Part shown: positions 45,518 through 55,450 of the stretch, piece after piece
How positions within the stretch are numbered: position 1 is the stretch's first letter
How the letters are laid out: each line of letters begins with the position of its first letter
Assembly: GCF_030651745.1 (NCBI RefSeq)
Contig: NZ_JAUSCC010000121.1
Coordinates: 1 to 56,743, forward strand
Reading direction: 5' to 3'
DNA length: 56,743 bases
Source of the DNA: Methylophaga sp.
GTDB taxonomy: Bacteria; Pseudomonadota; Gammaproteobacteria; Nitrosococcales; Methylophagaceae
Notes under the pieces: generated by a model
Told to the model about the DNA's origin: nothing
Databases searched by the model: none
The model's input: the letters and a program-made list of their open reading frames with translations, nothing else
Program-made: the position numbers and the translations under genes

Positions 45518-47200
45518 ATGTCGTCCAGACCTATATATATCCCTTATGCTGGCCCCGCACTGTTAGCAACTTCGTTACTCAATAAAGGAACAGCATTCAG
45601 TGAGTCCGAGCGACAGCAATTTAATCTGAAAGGATTGATACCTCAACGTTTTGAGACCATTGAACAACAAGCAGAACGTGCCTATCAGCAATATTCCAGT
45701 TTTATTGAACCGATTAACAAGCACATCTATCTGCGGACTATCCAGGACAACAACGAAACCTTGTTTTATTACCTGCTCGAGCATCATCTGCAGGAAATGA
45801 TGCCGATCATTTACACCCCCACAGTAGGCGATGCCTGCGAACGTTTTTCACAAATCTATCGTCGTGCCAGAGGCTTGTTTATTTCTTATCCCGATAGGCA
45901 CCATATTGATGAAATTCTGCTCAATGCCACCAAACGCAATGTCAAAGTCATTGTAATAACGGATGGCAGTCGAATCCTTGGTTTGGGTGATCAAGGCGTC
46001 GGTGGTATGGGTATACCGATTGGTAAATTATCTTTATATACCGTTTGTGGTGGCATCAGTCCGGCTTATACCCTGCCCATCATGCTGGATGTCGGCACAG
46101 ACAATGCCGAGCTACTGAACAATCCTCAATATATTGGTTGGCAACATCCTCGAATTGATGCTCAGCAATACGATGAATTTATGGACTTGTTTATTAGCGC
46201 CATCAAAAAACGCTGGCCCAATGCGCTAGTGCAATTTGAAGATTTTGAACAACGCAAAGCACTGCCGTTACTCAACCGTTATCGCGATGAACTCTGTTGT
46301 TTTAATGATGATATTCAGGGAACGGCGGCGGTTACTGTCGGCTCATTATTGGCTGCCTGTCGTGCCAAACAGCAAACGCTTTCCGAGCAAACCATTGTAT
46401 TTGTCGGGGCCGGATCTGCGGGTTGTGGTATTGCTGAACAAATCGTTGCCCAGATGATAACAGAAGGCACCAGTGAAGTCGCTGCCCGGCAACGGATTTT
46501 TATGATTGATCGACCAGGTCTACTGACGCAATCATTACCGGGATTACCTGAGTTTCAGCAAAAGCTAGCCCAACTGGATCTGGTTTGTGCTGACTGGAAG
46601 GTTTCCGGTATTAATGCCAATCTCGCGGAAGTGATTGAAAATGCTCGTCCAACGGTATTAATTGGTGTTTCCGGCCAGGCAGGTATCTTTACCGAAGCAA
46701 TAATCAAATCGATGTATTCACACTGTCCGAAACCCATCATTTTTCCGTTGAGCAATCCATCTAAACAAATAGAAGCTCATCCTCAACAGCTCATTGAATG
46801 GACAGACGGAAATGCTCTTATCGCTACCGGCAGTCCATTTATGCCTGTTGTATACAATCAAAAGCTTTATCCCATCGCGCAATGCAATAACAGTTATATC
46901 TTCCCCGGGTTAGGCCTGGCAGTTGTAGCCGCCAAGATAGAACGAATCACCGATGATATGCTGATGGCAGCAAGTGAAATACTGGCAAGCGCCTCACCAA
47001 TGGCTACAGTTGGTCACCAGGAACTTCTCCCGGCTCTGACAGAAACTGCCGAACTCAGCAAAAAAATTGCCTTTGCCGTTGCCAGACTTGCTCAGCAAAA
47101 CCAATTAGCACCGGAAATGACCGAAGCAGCACTTGTTCAGGCTATTGAAGATAACTTCTGGAAACCACGCTACCGTGATTACCAACGGGTGAATGTTTAA
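45518..47200 (+). CDS. maeA: NAD-dependent malic enzyme
   Basis: 560 residues, normal for the large bacterial/eukaryotic type. Malic enzyme blocks are clear: [90 protein letters not shown], the nucleotide fold [15 protein letters not shown] and [15 protein letters not shown]. It decarboxylates malate to pyruvate with NAD. It is a single gene with a strong terminator. Confidence 0.96.
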   Translation: MSSRPIYIPYAGPALLATSLLNKGTAFSESERQQFNLKGLIPQRFETIEQQAERAYQQYSSFIEPINKHIYLRTIQDNNETLFYYLLEHHLQEMMPIIYTPTVGDACERFSQIYRRARGLFISYPDRHHIDEILLNATKRNVKVIVITDGSRILGLGDQGVGGMGIPIGKLSLYTVCGGISPAYTLPIMLDVGTDNAELLNNPQYIGWQHPRIDAQQYDEFMDLFISAIKKRWPNALVQFEDFEQRKALPLLNRYRDELCCFNDDIQGTAAVTVGSLLAACRAKQQTLSEQTIVFVGAGSAGCGIAEQIVAQMITEGTSEVAARQRIFMIDRPGLLTQSLPGLPEFQQKLAQLDLVCADWKVSGINANLAEVIENARPTVLIGVSGQAGIFTEAIIKSMYSHCPKPIIFPLSNPSKQIEAHPQQLIEWTDGNALIATGSPFMPVVYNQKLYPIAQCNNSYIFPGLGLAVVAAKIERITDDMLMAASEILASASPMATVGHQELLPALTETAELSKKIAFAVARLAQQNQLAPEMTEAALVQAIEDNFWKPRYRDYQRVNV

Positions 47201-47215
47201 TTAACACGCATAAAA

Positions 47216-47249
47216 AAACGGCTGGCAGTGAGAAACTGCCAGCCGTTTC
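47216..47249. terminator. Terminator between maeA and TonB receptor gene
   Basis: AAACGGCTGGCAG pairs perfectly with CTGCCAGCCGTTT around a 7-nt loop. An A run precedes it and TCT follows, so it can end transcription from both convergent genes. Confidence 0.9.
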
Positions 47250-47268
47250 TACGAATTGGTATTTAAAT

Positions 47269-49488
47269 TTAGAAATCCATTGTCGCGGTTAATGTGACCG
47301 TTCTTGGTCCTCCGGCCACCAGATATCCCGAACCTTCAAACCCGCCCACTGAAGCCCAATAATCTCTATCAAATACGTTGTTTATTCTGGCTCGCAATGT
47401 CAGATCTTTACCATTTACCTGCATCAGATAGCGTGTTCCAATATCAAGACGCGTCCAACTTGGGACTTTCAACTCATTTGCAGCATCGGCATAGCTTGAA
47501 CCTGTGTAGACCACACGACCATCAATAGCTAAACCATCAACATATGGCAGCTCCCATTCTGCACCAATATTCGCCTGAAACTCAGGAACACCAATAACCC
47601 TATTACCATCAATAGCGCTATTACCGGTTTTTTTCTGTTCAGTGTCCAGCCAGGTTAAACCACCGATTAATTTAATATCATCTGTTGCTAAACCAAATAC
47701 TGTCAGTTCAATACCTTGATGTTCATCTTCACCTGATGTGGTGAAACGAGGAGCTGAGGGATCTGAAAGATCAGTATATGAACGAGGTTTATCCGTAGTG
47801 AAATAAGCCAAACCATAGCCCAGGTAATCAGAGTCATATTTCAAACCAATTTCTTTTTGCACGGCAACATATGGGCTTTGTTGCTGACCACCGTTTGTTA
47901 TATCAACGGTTGCACCATCAATATTGACGGTTAATGGAGCAGTATCACCCTGGCGCAGATTTTCAACGTAGTTGCCATAGATAGACCAATTATCTGTGAG
48001 TCTGTAAACCAAACCTAAAACCGGCGTATTTTCACTTTTATCGTAGCCAGTTCTGACTCCTGTATTGTATGCAATATCTGTCACTTCAATTGATTGACGT
48101 CGAATTCCAAGCGTTAACAAAAGCTGTTCATTAAATAGCGATAGCGTATCGCCAATTGCAAAACTGGTTAATTCAGTCCGGCCATTTAAAGAAGGCGACG
48201 ATAAATCATTACCCACAAATGCGCTGCCACTAATGGCTGGTCGGCTGTATGAAACAGGGTGATACAGATTAGTATTAAAGCTATTAAAGAAATCCATCAC
48301 GTAGGCATTTTTCTTTTCCGCTTCAAAATAAGAAGCCGAAACAACCCATTCGTGGCCAACACTACCTGTATTTAAAAATCCGCGTAAACCGACTTCACCG
48401 GTATTAACTCTGTCTTCACGAGTATTATCAAAACGATAAGCTGTGCCAGAACCTGTGTCGGCATTATTCACTGTGAGGTTTGCCAGCGAGTTTTTTTCCT
48501 CACTACGGCGAATACCATAGGCAGCCCAGACAGTAGTCGTCTCGGTCAGGTCGTATTCTCCTCGCAAAGTTCCAAACAAATCTTCTTCATTAGAATAAGA
48601 CCACGGTTGTGCCCAGTTACTTGAGGAATCAGGGGCTGATGGAATCTTATTCACACCAGACAAACTGACATTAGTACGCGTTTCATCCAACTGGTTATTC
48701 TGATAACCAATATCCGCTGACAGGCGCGCTCTTTCTCCGCGCCAGTCAAGACCAACTGAGAATAAACCAAGTTTTGCCTGTTCATCATCGATGGCAGTGC
48801 CACCATCGCGATAAGCTGCATTCATCCTAACCCCGAATTGCTTATCTTCACCGAAACGTCTGGCAATATCTGCAGAAACAAGTCCTTGCTGGCCGTGTTC
48901 TGTTCCCACAGTAATTCGATTTAGCGGTTCATTAGGCGCACGTTTTGGCAATAAATTAATATTGCCACCAATACCACCACCACTTGGCGCAGCACCGTTA
49001 AGAAATGCTGAAGCACCACGTAAAACTTCGACGCGCTCAAACAGTTCTGTTGCAATATATTGTCGGGGCAAAAGCGAATATAACCCGTTATAAGCCACAT
49101 CGTCAGAGCTCAGAATAAAGCCGCGAATAAAGTAGGATTCCTGAAAGTTTCCAAATCCTCTTGCCACCCTCACTGAAGGATCATTCTGTAAAACATCCCC
49201 TACACTTCGTGCCTGACGATCCTGAATAAACTCATTGGTATAAGCCGTGATACTGAAAGGGCTATCTAAATGCTCAAGTGTGCCCAGAATACCAGCCCTG
49301 CCCCCCACTGCGACTTGACCACCACTGTGTGCTGGAGATAAACCTTCGGCAGAAGCATCTGCACTGGCTGTGACCGTAATTGATTCAAGTTCTGCCGAAT
49401 CATTTTCCATTTCAGCGGCACTAACCGAATGTATTGCCAGTAACGCTAAACTTATTGATATCGCTAATGGTGATAATTTTGTTCGCAT
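47269..49488 (-). CDS. TonB-dependent siderophore receptor, FhuA/FpvA type
   Basis: 739 residues from ATG 49488 with GGAGA upstream; a TTG at 49506 opens the frame but is not needed. Signal peptide: 1-24 (LLAIHSVSAAE). TonB box region (SAELESITVTA), a plug with GGRAGILG, PSVRVARGFGNFQESYFIRGF, VEVLRGASAFLNGAAPSGGGIGG, then a barrel ending DLTLRARINNVFDRDYWAS and terminal aromatic F. It imports ferric siderophores through the outer membrane. A possible Fur box lies 60 nt upstream. No siderophore biosynthesis genes are seen. Confidence 0.94.
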   Translation of the reverse strand: MRTKLSPLAISISLALLAIHSVSAAEMENDSAELESITVTASADASAEGLSPAHSGGQVAVGGRAGILGTLEHLDSPFSITAYTNEFIQDRQARSVGDVLQNDPSVRVARGFGNFQESYFIRGFILSSDDVAYNGLYSLLPRQYIATELFERVEVLRGASAFLNGAAPSGGGIGGNINLLPKRAPNEPLNRITVGTEHGQQGLVSADIARRFGEDKQFGVRMNAAYRDGGTAIDDEQAKLGLFSVGLDWRGERARLSADIGYQNNQLDETRTNVSLSGVNKIPSAPDSSSNWAQPWSYSNEEDLFGTLRGEYDLTETTTVWAAYGIRRSEEKNSLANLTVNNADTGSGTAYRFDNTREDRVNTGEVGLRGFLNTGSVGHEWVVSASYFEAEKKNAYVMDFFNSFNTNLYHPVSYSRPAISGSAFVGNDLSSPSLNGRTELTSFAIGDTLSLFNEQLLLTLGIRRQSIEVTDIAYNTGVRTGYDKSENTPVLGLVYRLTDNWSIYGNYVENLRQGDTAPLTVNIDGATVDITNGGQQQSPYVAVQKEIGLKYDSDYLGYGLAYFTTDKPRSYTDLSDPSAPRFTTSGEDEHQGIELTVFGLATDDIKLIGGLTWLDTEQKKTGNSAIDGNRVIGVPEFQANIGAEWELPYVDGLAIDGRVVYTGSSYADAANELKVPSWTRLDIGTRYLMQVNGKDLTLRARINNVFDRDYWASVGGFEGSGYLVAGGPRTVTLTATMDF

Positions 49489-49548
49489 GAATTTTCTCCA
49501 GCCCAAAATAAATAAAATGATATGTTACGCCGAGGAAATACAACAGTA

Positions 49549-49570
49549 AATACAAATCGTTTTCATTTAG
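49549..49570. promoter_or_regulatory. Possible Fur box before the siderophore receptor gene
   Basis: Read on the minus strand, AAATGAAAACGATTTGTATT resembles the GATAAT-based Fur pattern (AATGATAATGATTATCATT) at most positions. It is 60-80 nt upstream of the ATG, as expected for iron control. Sequence similarity alone. Confidence 0.45.
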
Positions 49571-49751
49571 ATGATTAAGCACGCATCACAAAAAAGCAAA
49601 CCAATACAATCAAGATTTAACTGTTAAGGTTTGTTATTATTTGCCGGTCAAATACTGACATGTCGCTGTGTTATTGGGCATGGTCGACGAGAAAAGCAAT
49701 CGGTTTGTCGCATGACAACCATGATCCATACTTTTAAACATCAGGATTTTT

Positions 49752-50027
49752 ATGCCAGAGATTATTATTGAAAAAAACCCGAGCCAAGCACGTTTGCAAG
49801 AATTAGGCGTGTCTGGTTGGGAAATTTGGGATTGCCCAGTCACCGAATTCCGTCTGGATTTTGATGAAACTGAAAAAGCCTACATTCTGGAAGGCGAAAT
49901 TGTTGTCACCCCAGATGGCGGTCAACCAGTCACTATCGTTCCTGGTGATTATGTGATTTTCCCAACAGGCTTAAAAAGCATGTGGCAAGTCACTAAACAG
50001 CTGAAAAAACACTACAGCTACGATTAG
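49752..50027 (+). CDS. Small single-domain cupin
   Basis: 91 residues. EFRLDFDETEKAYILEGEIVVTPDGGQPVTIVPGDYVIFPTGLKSMWQVTKQLKKHYSY is a DUF861/(S)-ureidoglycine-type cupin fold. The usual metal-binding histidines of the first motif are mostly absent (YILEGE with E, no HxH). AGGA precedes the ATG. It is divergent from the receptor gene, with the possible Fur box between them. Substrate unknown. Confidence 0.85.
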   Translation: MPEIIIEKNPSQARLQELGVSGWEIWDCPVTEFRLDFDETEKAYILEGEIVVTPDGGQPVTIVPGDYVIFPTGLKSMWQVTKQLKKHYSYD

Positions 50028-50037
50028 TAAGCATATT

Positions 50038-50068
50038 AAAAGGCATCCTCGGATGCCTTTTTTTTTCA
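50038..50068 (+). terminator. Terminator after cupin gene
   Basis: AAAAGGCATCC and GGATGCCTTTT form an 11-bp stem with loop TC, followed by a run of T. Confidence 0.92.
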
Positions 50069-50144
50069 CTTTTTTTCAGTATGCTCAACTTTATAACAAT
50101 AGTTCATGTCTCTCACTACAGTGCACACTAATAATGGAGTCCAT

Positions 50145-50675
50145 ATGAAAGTAATTGCCTTTGCAGCCAGCAGCAGTAAAGAATCTATCAACAAACAACT
50201 TGTTACCTACGCGGCAAGTCTGATCGACGATGCTGATGTAGAAGTGTTGGATTTAAATGATTACGAATTGCCATTATTCAGTGTTGATATTGAAAAAGAT
50301 CTCGGCCAGCCCGCTCTGGCTCAAGCTTTTCTGGCTAAATTGGGTAGTGCGGATGCATTGGTTATCTCTTTTGCTGAGCATAATGGAAATTATTCCGCTG
50401 CTTGGAAGAATCTGTTTGACTGGTGTACGCGGATCGAACAAAAAATCTTCCAGAAAAAACCGACCATTTTGCTTTCGACCTCGCCAGGTGAACGCGGCGG
50501 AGCAACTGTTATGGATATAGCAGTCAATTCTCTGCCACGCTTTGCAGCAGAAATAAAAGGTAGTATGTCGCTTCCCTCTTTTTATGATAATTTTGATGTT
50601 GATAGCGGGCGTATTGTCCACACTGAGTTTGACAAGCAACTGCGTCAAACGATGGTTCAATTGACTTCAGCTTGA
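50145..50675 (+). CDS. NADPH-dependent FMN reductase family protein
   Basis: 176 residues from ATG 50145 with GGAG upstream. Flavodoxin-like fold: VIAFAASSSKESINKQL (phosphate-binding loop), LDLNDYELPLFSVD, LVISFAEHNGNYSAAWKNLFDW and LLSTSPGERGGATVMD. It reduces flavin or quinone-type substrates with NAD(P)H in the cytoplasm. EHNGNYSAAWKN replaces the more common PEYNGS of this family. Isolated gene. Confidence 0.9.
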   Translation: MKVIAFAASSSKESINKQLVTYAASLIDDADVEVLDLNDYELPLFSVDIEKDLGQPALAQAFLAKLGSADALVISFAEHNGNYSAAWKNLFDWCTRIEQKIFQKKPTILLSTSPGERGGATVMDIAVNSLPRFAAEIKGSMSLPSFYDNFDVDSGRIVHTEFDKQLRQTMVQLTSA

Positions 50676-50759
50676 GTTGTCACAATTTAGAAATATAGTT
50701 GCAGTATTGTTGAAATATTTATCGATAAGATAATTGCTAATCTATTCTGAGGATCTCGC

Positions 50760-51161
50760 ATGAACGACTCGGCAGCAGTGTTGGAATTAAAGAAAAAAGA
50801 CCAAAAACAGCTTCGTAAAATCAGCGAACAAACCTCGGTGAATAGTCCACGAGCCAAGGCCCTGTTGCTTTTATCTGAAGGTACAACTCCGGATGAAGCG
50901 GCTGAACAGTCGACATTGAGTTTAGGGCAGGTTCGATACTGGTTAGGTCGTTATCGGGCAACAGGTATCGATTGTTTCCCTGATGAAATTGATGCTGAAT
51001 CTAAACCTAATACCAAGCTCAAAAAATCCGAGTCAAAAAAAGCCAAAAAGGCCGATAAAAAAGACAAAGCTAAAAAGGCCGATAAAAAAGACAAAGCTAA
51101 AAAGATCGATAAAAAGAAAGATAAGGCCAAAAAACTAAAAAAATCCAAATCAAAAAAATGA
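50760..51161 (+). CDS. HTH protein with histone H1-like Lys-rich tail
   Basis: 133 residues. Residues about 25-80 form a homeodomain-like helix-turn-helix (SPRAKALLLLSEGTTPDEAAEQS then LGQVRYWLGRYRATG), similar to the HTH of IS630-type transposases. From residue 84 the chain is almost only Lys, Ala, Asp and Ser, with three units of AKKADKKDK-type. Such tails occur in bacterial H1-like and AlgP-like proteins that bind DNA by charge. It is probably a nucleoid-associated or DNA-binding protein; target unknown. A long A-rich 3' end makes slippage possible. Confidence 0.8.
   Translation: MNDSAAVLELKKKDQKQLRKISEQTSVNSPRAKALLLLSEGTTPDEAAEQSTLSLGQVRYWLGRYRATGIDCFPDEIDAESKPNTKLKKSESKKAKKADKKDKAKKADKKDKAKKIDKKKDKAKKLKKSKSKK
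51042..51125 (+). repeat. Tandem 27-bp coding repeats
   Basis: Units at 51042-51068 and 51069-51095 are identical except for the third base (GCC/GCT); a third diverged unit of 30 bp covers 51096-51125. They encode the AKKADKKDK-like repeats of the Lys-rich tail. Copy number may vary between strains. Confidence 0.85.
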
Positions 51162-51504
51162 GCTTTTAATATAAGTCCCACTTAGTTTTTGGGTACTTGC
51201 AAATTCATTCGATATTATTTTGCTAAGTGGTGAATTCACCAAGAACATTTAAAAACTTGCATTTCCTATATTGCCAGGAATGGCACGCTTTACTCTCCCC
51301 GATCAGTTAAGTTTTCTTTAACCTCAATCATTTTAGATATTCAAAATATGTCTATTTGTTTGCGTTTTAATTTCTAAAGCATAAATTTCCGGCTAAAGAT
51401 TTTTTATATTCAGTCGACAACCATGCTGTACAACAGTAAAGATGATTTTGTTATTAACAAAAGCAGCTAAAACTTGAACTTTGCTACATTGGGATGATTT
51501 AAAG
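51162..51504. other. Intergenic region with palindromes
   Basis: No gene seen. CCACTTAG (51178-51185) and CTAAGTGG (51223-51230) form an inverted repeat with a 37-nt loop; the right arm overlaps the perfect 12-bp palindrome GGTGAATTCACC (51229-51240). The rest, up to the chemoreceptor start at 51505, is AT-rich and must hold its promoter. Confidence 0.45.
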
Positions 51505-53118
51505 ATGAATATACATAGCATTCGCACGAAAAGCTCTTTACCGGTATTGGTCATGGGGTTGACCATTATCATTGTCATCTCAATGTTTTGGTGGATGATG
51601 TCGTTACAGGATCGTCTTATCGAGGTTCAGGCACGAAATTTTATGCCGGCCAGTGAAGTTATTCTCAATGCTGATCGTGATCTTTACCAGGCAAAATTAG
51701 CTCAGCTCAATATTATTTCTGAACGCTCTGATAGTGCAAAACAAGAAGCAGATCGTCTGGAAAATATCCAGCAAGTTGCTGATCGTTATGCTGAGTATCG
51801 AGAGTATTTGAAAGCCTATCCAGAAATAATTGGCGATTCTGCTATATTCGATAAGGCTTATCAAGAATGGGTAACATCTTCTAATGCCTTAGTTGATGCT
51901 TTCCATAAGAATCAATCATTGAGCAGCCTTGAATCCATAGAAGACCAGGAGTTCGCTGAATTACGGGATATTTTGGATAAGTCTGGTGAAGCAGTTATTA
52001 CAGGCTTTGAAGTAATTGAAGAACAACTAGCTGCTGAAATTCGTACCAAGATGACGATTACATTTATTGCTGTTGGTATTGTGTTGCTAATAGCCATTGC
52101 GTTCAGTTATCTCATCCCCAAAAAACTCACAGATGATATTAATTATTTAGTAAAACGGATAAACGAAATTGCCTCCGGTGATGGCGACTTAACCGCCAGA
52201 ATTGATGTTTCATCAAAAGATGAATTCGGTAACCTAGCAATGGCATTTAATGTGTTTGTCACCAATTTGCAGGATCTGATTAAAAATATTCTCGCCCAGG
52301 TTGCGAACCTAGGTAATCTCACTGCCAGCTTGTCTGATGCTTCAGTTCACACCAAAAGCATCAATCAAAATCTAAATTTATCCACTGAGTCGATTGTCAG
52401 TGCTGTTCATGAAATGACACTGGCTAATAAAGAAATGGCTCAGGTAGCAACCAACTCTGCTTCCGAGGCTGATAAAACAGCAGGTTTGGCTGATCGTGGT
52501 ATGGCAGTTGTCAGAAGTTCTAATGAAAAAATTTCTGCTTTAATACGCAATATGGATTTGGTATTGAATTCATCTCAAGAACTGGAAGCCAACTCAAACA
52601 ACATCGTTTCAGTGCTGGAAGTTATTCGTGGTGTGGCGGAGCAAACCAATTTGCTAGCCTTAAATGCCGCTATTGAAGCAGCACGTGCCGGTGAACATGG
52701 TCGTGGTTTTGCTGTGGTTGCCGATGAAGTCAGAACCTTGGCGACTCGAACTCAACAAAGCACCAATGACATAGATAAGATCATCCAAAAATTACAGTTA
52801 TCGGTCACCTCTTCTTCCAAAGCTATTTCAGAAGGAAAAGTAAATGCCGATGAAACCGCCAATACATTTGTTGAGGCGGATGCCGTATTTAATGAAATTC
52901 AACAGTCTTCAACTCGCGTAAATGATATGGCGACACAAACGGCGCAAGCCACAGAAGAGCAAACCTGTGTTGCCGAAGAAATCAGTAAAAACCTGCATGG
53001 TTTAAATCAACAGACAGAATCCGCCAGTGAAGTTGCTGAAACCGGTGAAGAGTTAGCGCAGGAAATCAGACACTTTTCTGACAACATGAAACAAATGATG
53101 GGCCGCTTTAAAGTTTAG
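51505..53118 (+). CDS. Membrane methyl-accepting chemotaxis protein
   Basis: 537 residues from ATG 51505. Membrane segments at about 11-33 and 183-205 flank a helical periplasmic sensor domain of about 150 residues, rich in charged residues. HAMP (about 206-258), then the signalling domain with tip [20 protein letters not shown] and ending in MMGRFKV. The absence of a CheR-tethering pentapeptide is usual in this type. It senses an unknown ligand for motility. Confidence 0.95.
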   Translation: MNIHSIRTKSSLPVLVMGLTIIIVISMFWWMMSLQDRLIEVQARNFMPASEVILNADRDLYQAKLAQLNIISERSDSAKQEADRLENIQQVADRYAEYREYLKAYPEIIGDSAIFDKAYQEWVTSSNALVDAFHKNQSLSSLESIEDQEFAELRDILDKSGEAVITGFEVIEEQLAAEIRTKMTITFIAVGIVLLIAIAFSYLIPKKLTDDINYLVKRINEIASGDGDLTARIDVSSKDEFGNLAMAFNVFVTNLQDLIKNILAQVANLGNLTASLSDASVHTKSINQNLNLSTESIVSAVHEMTLANKEMAQVATNSASEADKTAGLADRGMAVVRSSNEKISALIRNMDLVLNSSQELEANSNNIVSVLEVIRGVAEQTNLLALNAAIEAARAGEHGRGFAVVADEVRTLATRTQQSTNDIDKIIQKLQLSVTSSSKAISEGKVNADETANTFVEADAVFNEIQQSSTRVNDMATQTAQATEEQTCVAEEISKNLHGLNQQTESASEVAETGEELAQEIRHFSDNMKQMMGRFKV

Positions 53119-53168
53119 GGTCTATTTATCTTTCATAGCCGCCTTTGTTATGACTGAAATCACTTCAA

Positions 53169-54221
53169 TCAAGCAGCGGGTCGCAGACCACATTGTTCGA
53201 GCAAATCTTGCCAGGCCTCTGTGTGTTCTTTGACCCGCTGTTGATACATGCCCCAGAGACTCGTCTCGCTAGTGGTTTGAAGACTTTGTGAATAATAGGG
53301 CTGAAATGATTCCGGCATAACTTGCTGCTGAATTTGCGCCAATTCAGATAACGGTTCAAATAACTGCCCGCTGGCACGATTGACTTGAGCTATATACGGC
53401 TGAACTTTTCCAATATAAACACTAAAGAACATCGACTCGACAATCCTCGCCTGGTTATTGGGTTTGCCTTGTGAACATAAAGGTTGCTGCTGAATCCGCT
53501 GCAGCAAGATCTGTGTGGCATCATCAAGACGGGTGACCAGCAACCTTGCGCTATTATGTAATTGACCTGCCCGACTTCCATATTGCCAGCGTTGCTGAAT
53601 CTCTCCGAGATAGGACAGATCTGCAGAATAATCACCGGTTAATATTTTTCCAATAACATCGTTCAAGTAGTCAATATCAGTACTGTATTTTGATATTTCG
53701 TGTTGGCTTTGTTCGGGCTGATAAAGCCCGTTTGAAAGGCTCATAAGCTGGGCTATTTCATCTGTTCCCCAGGTGGCATTCCAGATAACCCTTGGTAAAT
53801 TTTGCTGTTTTTCTTCAATGGCTTTGGCAACTTTTTGTCGTAATGAGTCATTATCAATTTCAGGTAAACATTCCCGGGCAGCTTCGATAAAACGTACCTC
53901 ATATCGCAAGCTGTTTAATGGCTGCATAACTCGCCCTAAAATTGCATTTTTTTCGCCCACCACAAATTGCAGTTCACAGCCATACAGTTTTAAAAAATCG
54001 AGCATATTTATATCAGATTCGGGGATGGATAAGCTGCGCTCACGCGCTCTTGGTATTCTCTCTATGGCAACCAAGCCAGAATAATTTGCTTCAACATCAA
54101 GTACATTGGCTAAACGTTTCACATATTCATCCATTAACGTTTCCGGTTTAGCCAATGGGTCGCAAGCGCTCAGCAAAAACACGAAATGTATTAGAAAAAT
54201 AATTCGATAACGTATTAGCAT
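53169..54221 (-). CDS. DUF3080 lipoprotein
   Basis: 350 residues. Lipoprotein signal MLIRYRIIFLIHFVFLLSAC with lipobox LSAC, Cys at 20. The mature part, mostly helical, has VANxxD-like YVKRLANVLDV, RARERSLSIPESDINMLDFLKLYGCELQFVVGEKNAILGRVM and LLRIQQQPLCSQG, consistent with DUF3080. Family function unknown. It converges with the chemoreceptor gene and is divergent from the diguanylate cyclase gene. Confidence 0.85.
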   Translation of the reverse strand: MLIRYRIIFLIHFVFLLSACDPLAKPETLMDEYVKRLANVLDVEANYSGLVAIERIPRARERSLSIPESDINMLDFLKLYGCELQFVVGEKNAILGRVMQPLNSLRYEVRFIEAARECLPEIDNDSLRQKVAKAIEEKQQNLPRVIWNATWGTDEIAQLMSLSNGLYQPEQSQHEISKYSTDIDYLNDVIGKILTGDYSADLSYLGEIQQRWQYGSRAGQLHNSARLLVTRLDDATQILLQRIQQQPLCSQGKPNNQARIVESMFFSVYIGKVQPYIAQVNRASGQLFEPLSELAQIQQQVMPESFQPYYSQSLQTTSETSLWGMYQQRVKEHTEAWQDLLEQCGLRPAA

Positions 54222-54358
54222 TTTGTGTGGATTGATAACCTTTAATATGTCACATGGGCTTGAGACACTATAAATAGGTTGAGGACTCGTTTTAAATTTA
54301 TTGTATGCTCGTAGGCAGTTTCACAATAAGGATCAACTCCTTGAAAAATAGAGCGGAT

Positions 54359-55348
54359 ATGTCCCATCCAATCGTCAGCAATGATTACTTTCAGCAATGG
54401 CAGGATCTGATTGATCTGTTTGCTGAATTTATGGAAGTGCCTGTCGTGTTGCTGACGCATGTGAATGAAAGTGACGAACTCGCAGTAATGGTTAAAAACC
54501 GTTCAACAGAAAATCCTTATCAAATTAATCAACAATTTCAACTTACGGATTCAGATACCTATTGCGAATATGTTATTCGTCAGCAACAAACGCTGTTTGT
54601 CGCCAATGCAAATGAAAATCCACAATGGAAAGATAAATACGATCACAGTTTAGGTATGGTCAATTATCTCGGTGTACCTGTTATCTGGCCGAATGGAGAC
54701 CCATTTGGAACATTATGCGTGCTGGATACCAAAACCCATTATTACAGTGAACTGCAAATTAAGATGATGGTGCAGCTACGCAATATCTTTGAAGCCAACC
54801 TGGATATTCTGGAAAAGAATTTCGAATTGGAAGAAGTAGCAAAAACACTGGAATATTTAGCCAATACCGATGACTTAACCGGTCTGTGGAATCGCCGGGC
54901 ATTTATTGCCCAGGCAGAAACCGAGCTACAACGCACATCACGTCATAATCGAACCTTGTGTCTGCTGATGTTTGATATTGATGACTTTAAACGGATAAAT
55001 GACTTACATGGTCATAATACAGGCGATGAAGCTATCAAATTATTCAGCGAATGCATTATGCAGTCTAAGCGCTCTTACGATATTTTTGGTCGAATCGGTG
55101 GTGAAGAATTCGCCATGATTTTACCGGAAACTGAATTGGCTTCTGCCTTGACCTTAGCGGAGCGTATGCGTGAGTGTGTTGAAACACTATCACTGCCGCT
55201 GGTCAGTGGTGAGAACGTTAAATTTACTGTCAGCATCGGGCTGACGGAATATTGTGAACAAGATGATGGTATTTTTGCTCTGCTCAGTCGCGCCGATAGA
55301 AATCTTTACATTGCCAAACATAAAGGCAAAAACTGTGTTGTTGCCTAA
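54359..55348 (+). CDS. GAF-GGEEF diguanylate cyclase
   Basis: 329 residues from ATG 54359 (start of MSHPIVSND). A GAF domain (residues about 15-155; FVANANENPQWKDKYDHSLG, YLGVPVIWPNGDPFGTLCVLD) is followed by the cyclase domain with LTGLWNRRAF, DIDDFKRINDLHGHNTGDEAI and the signature GGEEF. RSYD precedes GGEEF by five residues, so the inhibitory product-binding site (RxxD) is kept. It should make cyclic di-GMP and be feedback inhibited. No membrane segment. Confidence 0.94.
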   Translation: MSHPIVSNDYFQQWQDLIDLFAEFMEVPVVLLTHVNESDELAVMVKNRSTENPYQINQQFQLTDSDTYCEYVIRQQQTLFVANANENPQWKDKYDHSLGMVNYLGVPVIWPNGDPFGTLCVLDTKTHYYSELQIKMMVQLRNIFEANLDILEKNFELEEVAKTLEYLANTDDLTGLWNRRAFIAQAETELQRTSRHNRTLCLLMFDIDDFKRINDLHGHNTGDEAIKLFSECIMQSKRSYDIFGRIGGEEFAMILPETELASALTLAERMRECVETLSLPLVSGENVKFTVSIGLTEYCEQDDGIFALLSRADRNLYIAKHKGKNCVVA

Positions 55349-55450
55349 TTTTTCTCAAACAATACTAATTCCTGTTTTTATAGCCTATGTTAAGACTGAG
55401 TTAATTATCAGGCGTTATACTCGTTAGCACTTTTACAGCAGGAGCGATGT

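Noticed and set aside
51042..51125. CRISPR-like spacing of repeats
   Set aside because: The repeats are contiguous, in frame and encode Lys-rich peptide units; there are no spacers.
50760..51161. IS630 transposase fragment
   Set aside because: Only the HTH resembles it; no DDE catalytic part, no terminal inverted repeats, and the frame is intact with a strong Lys-rich tail.
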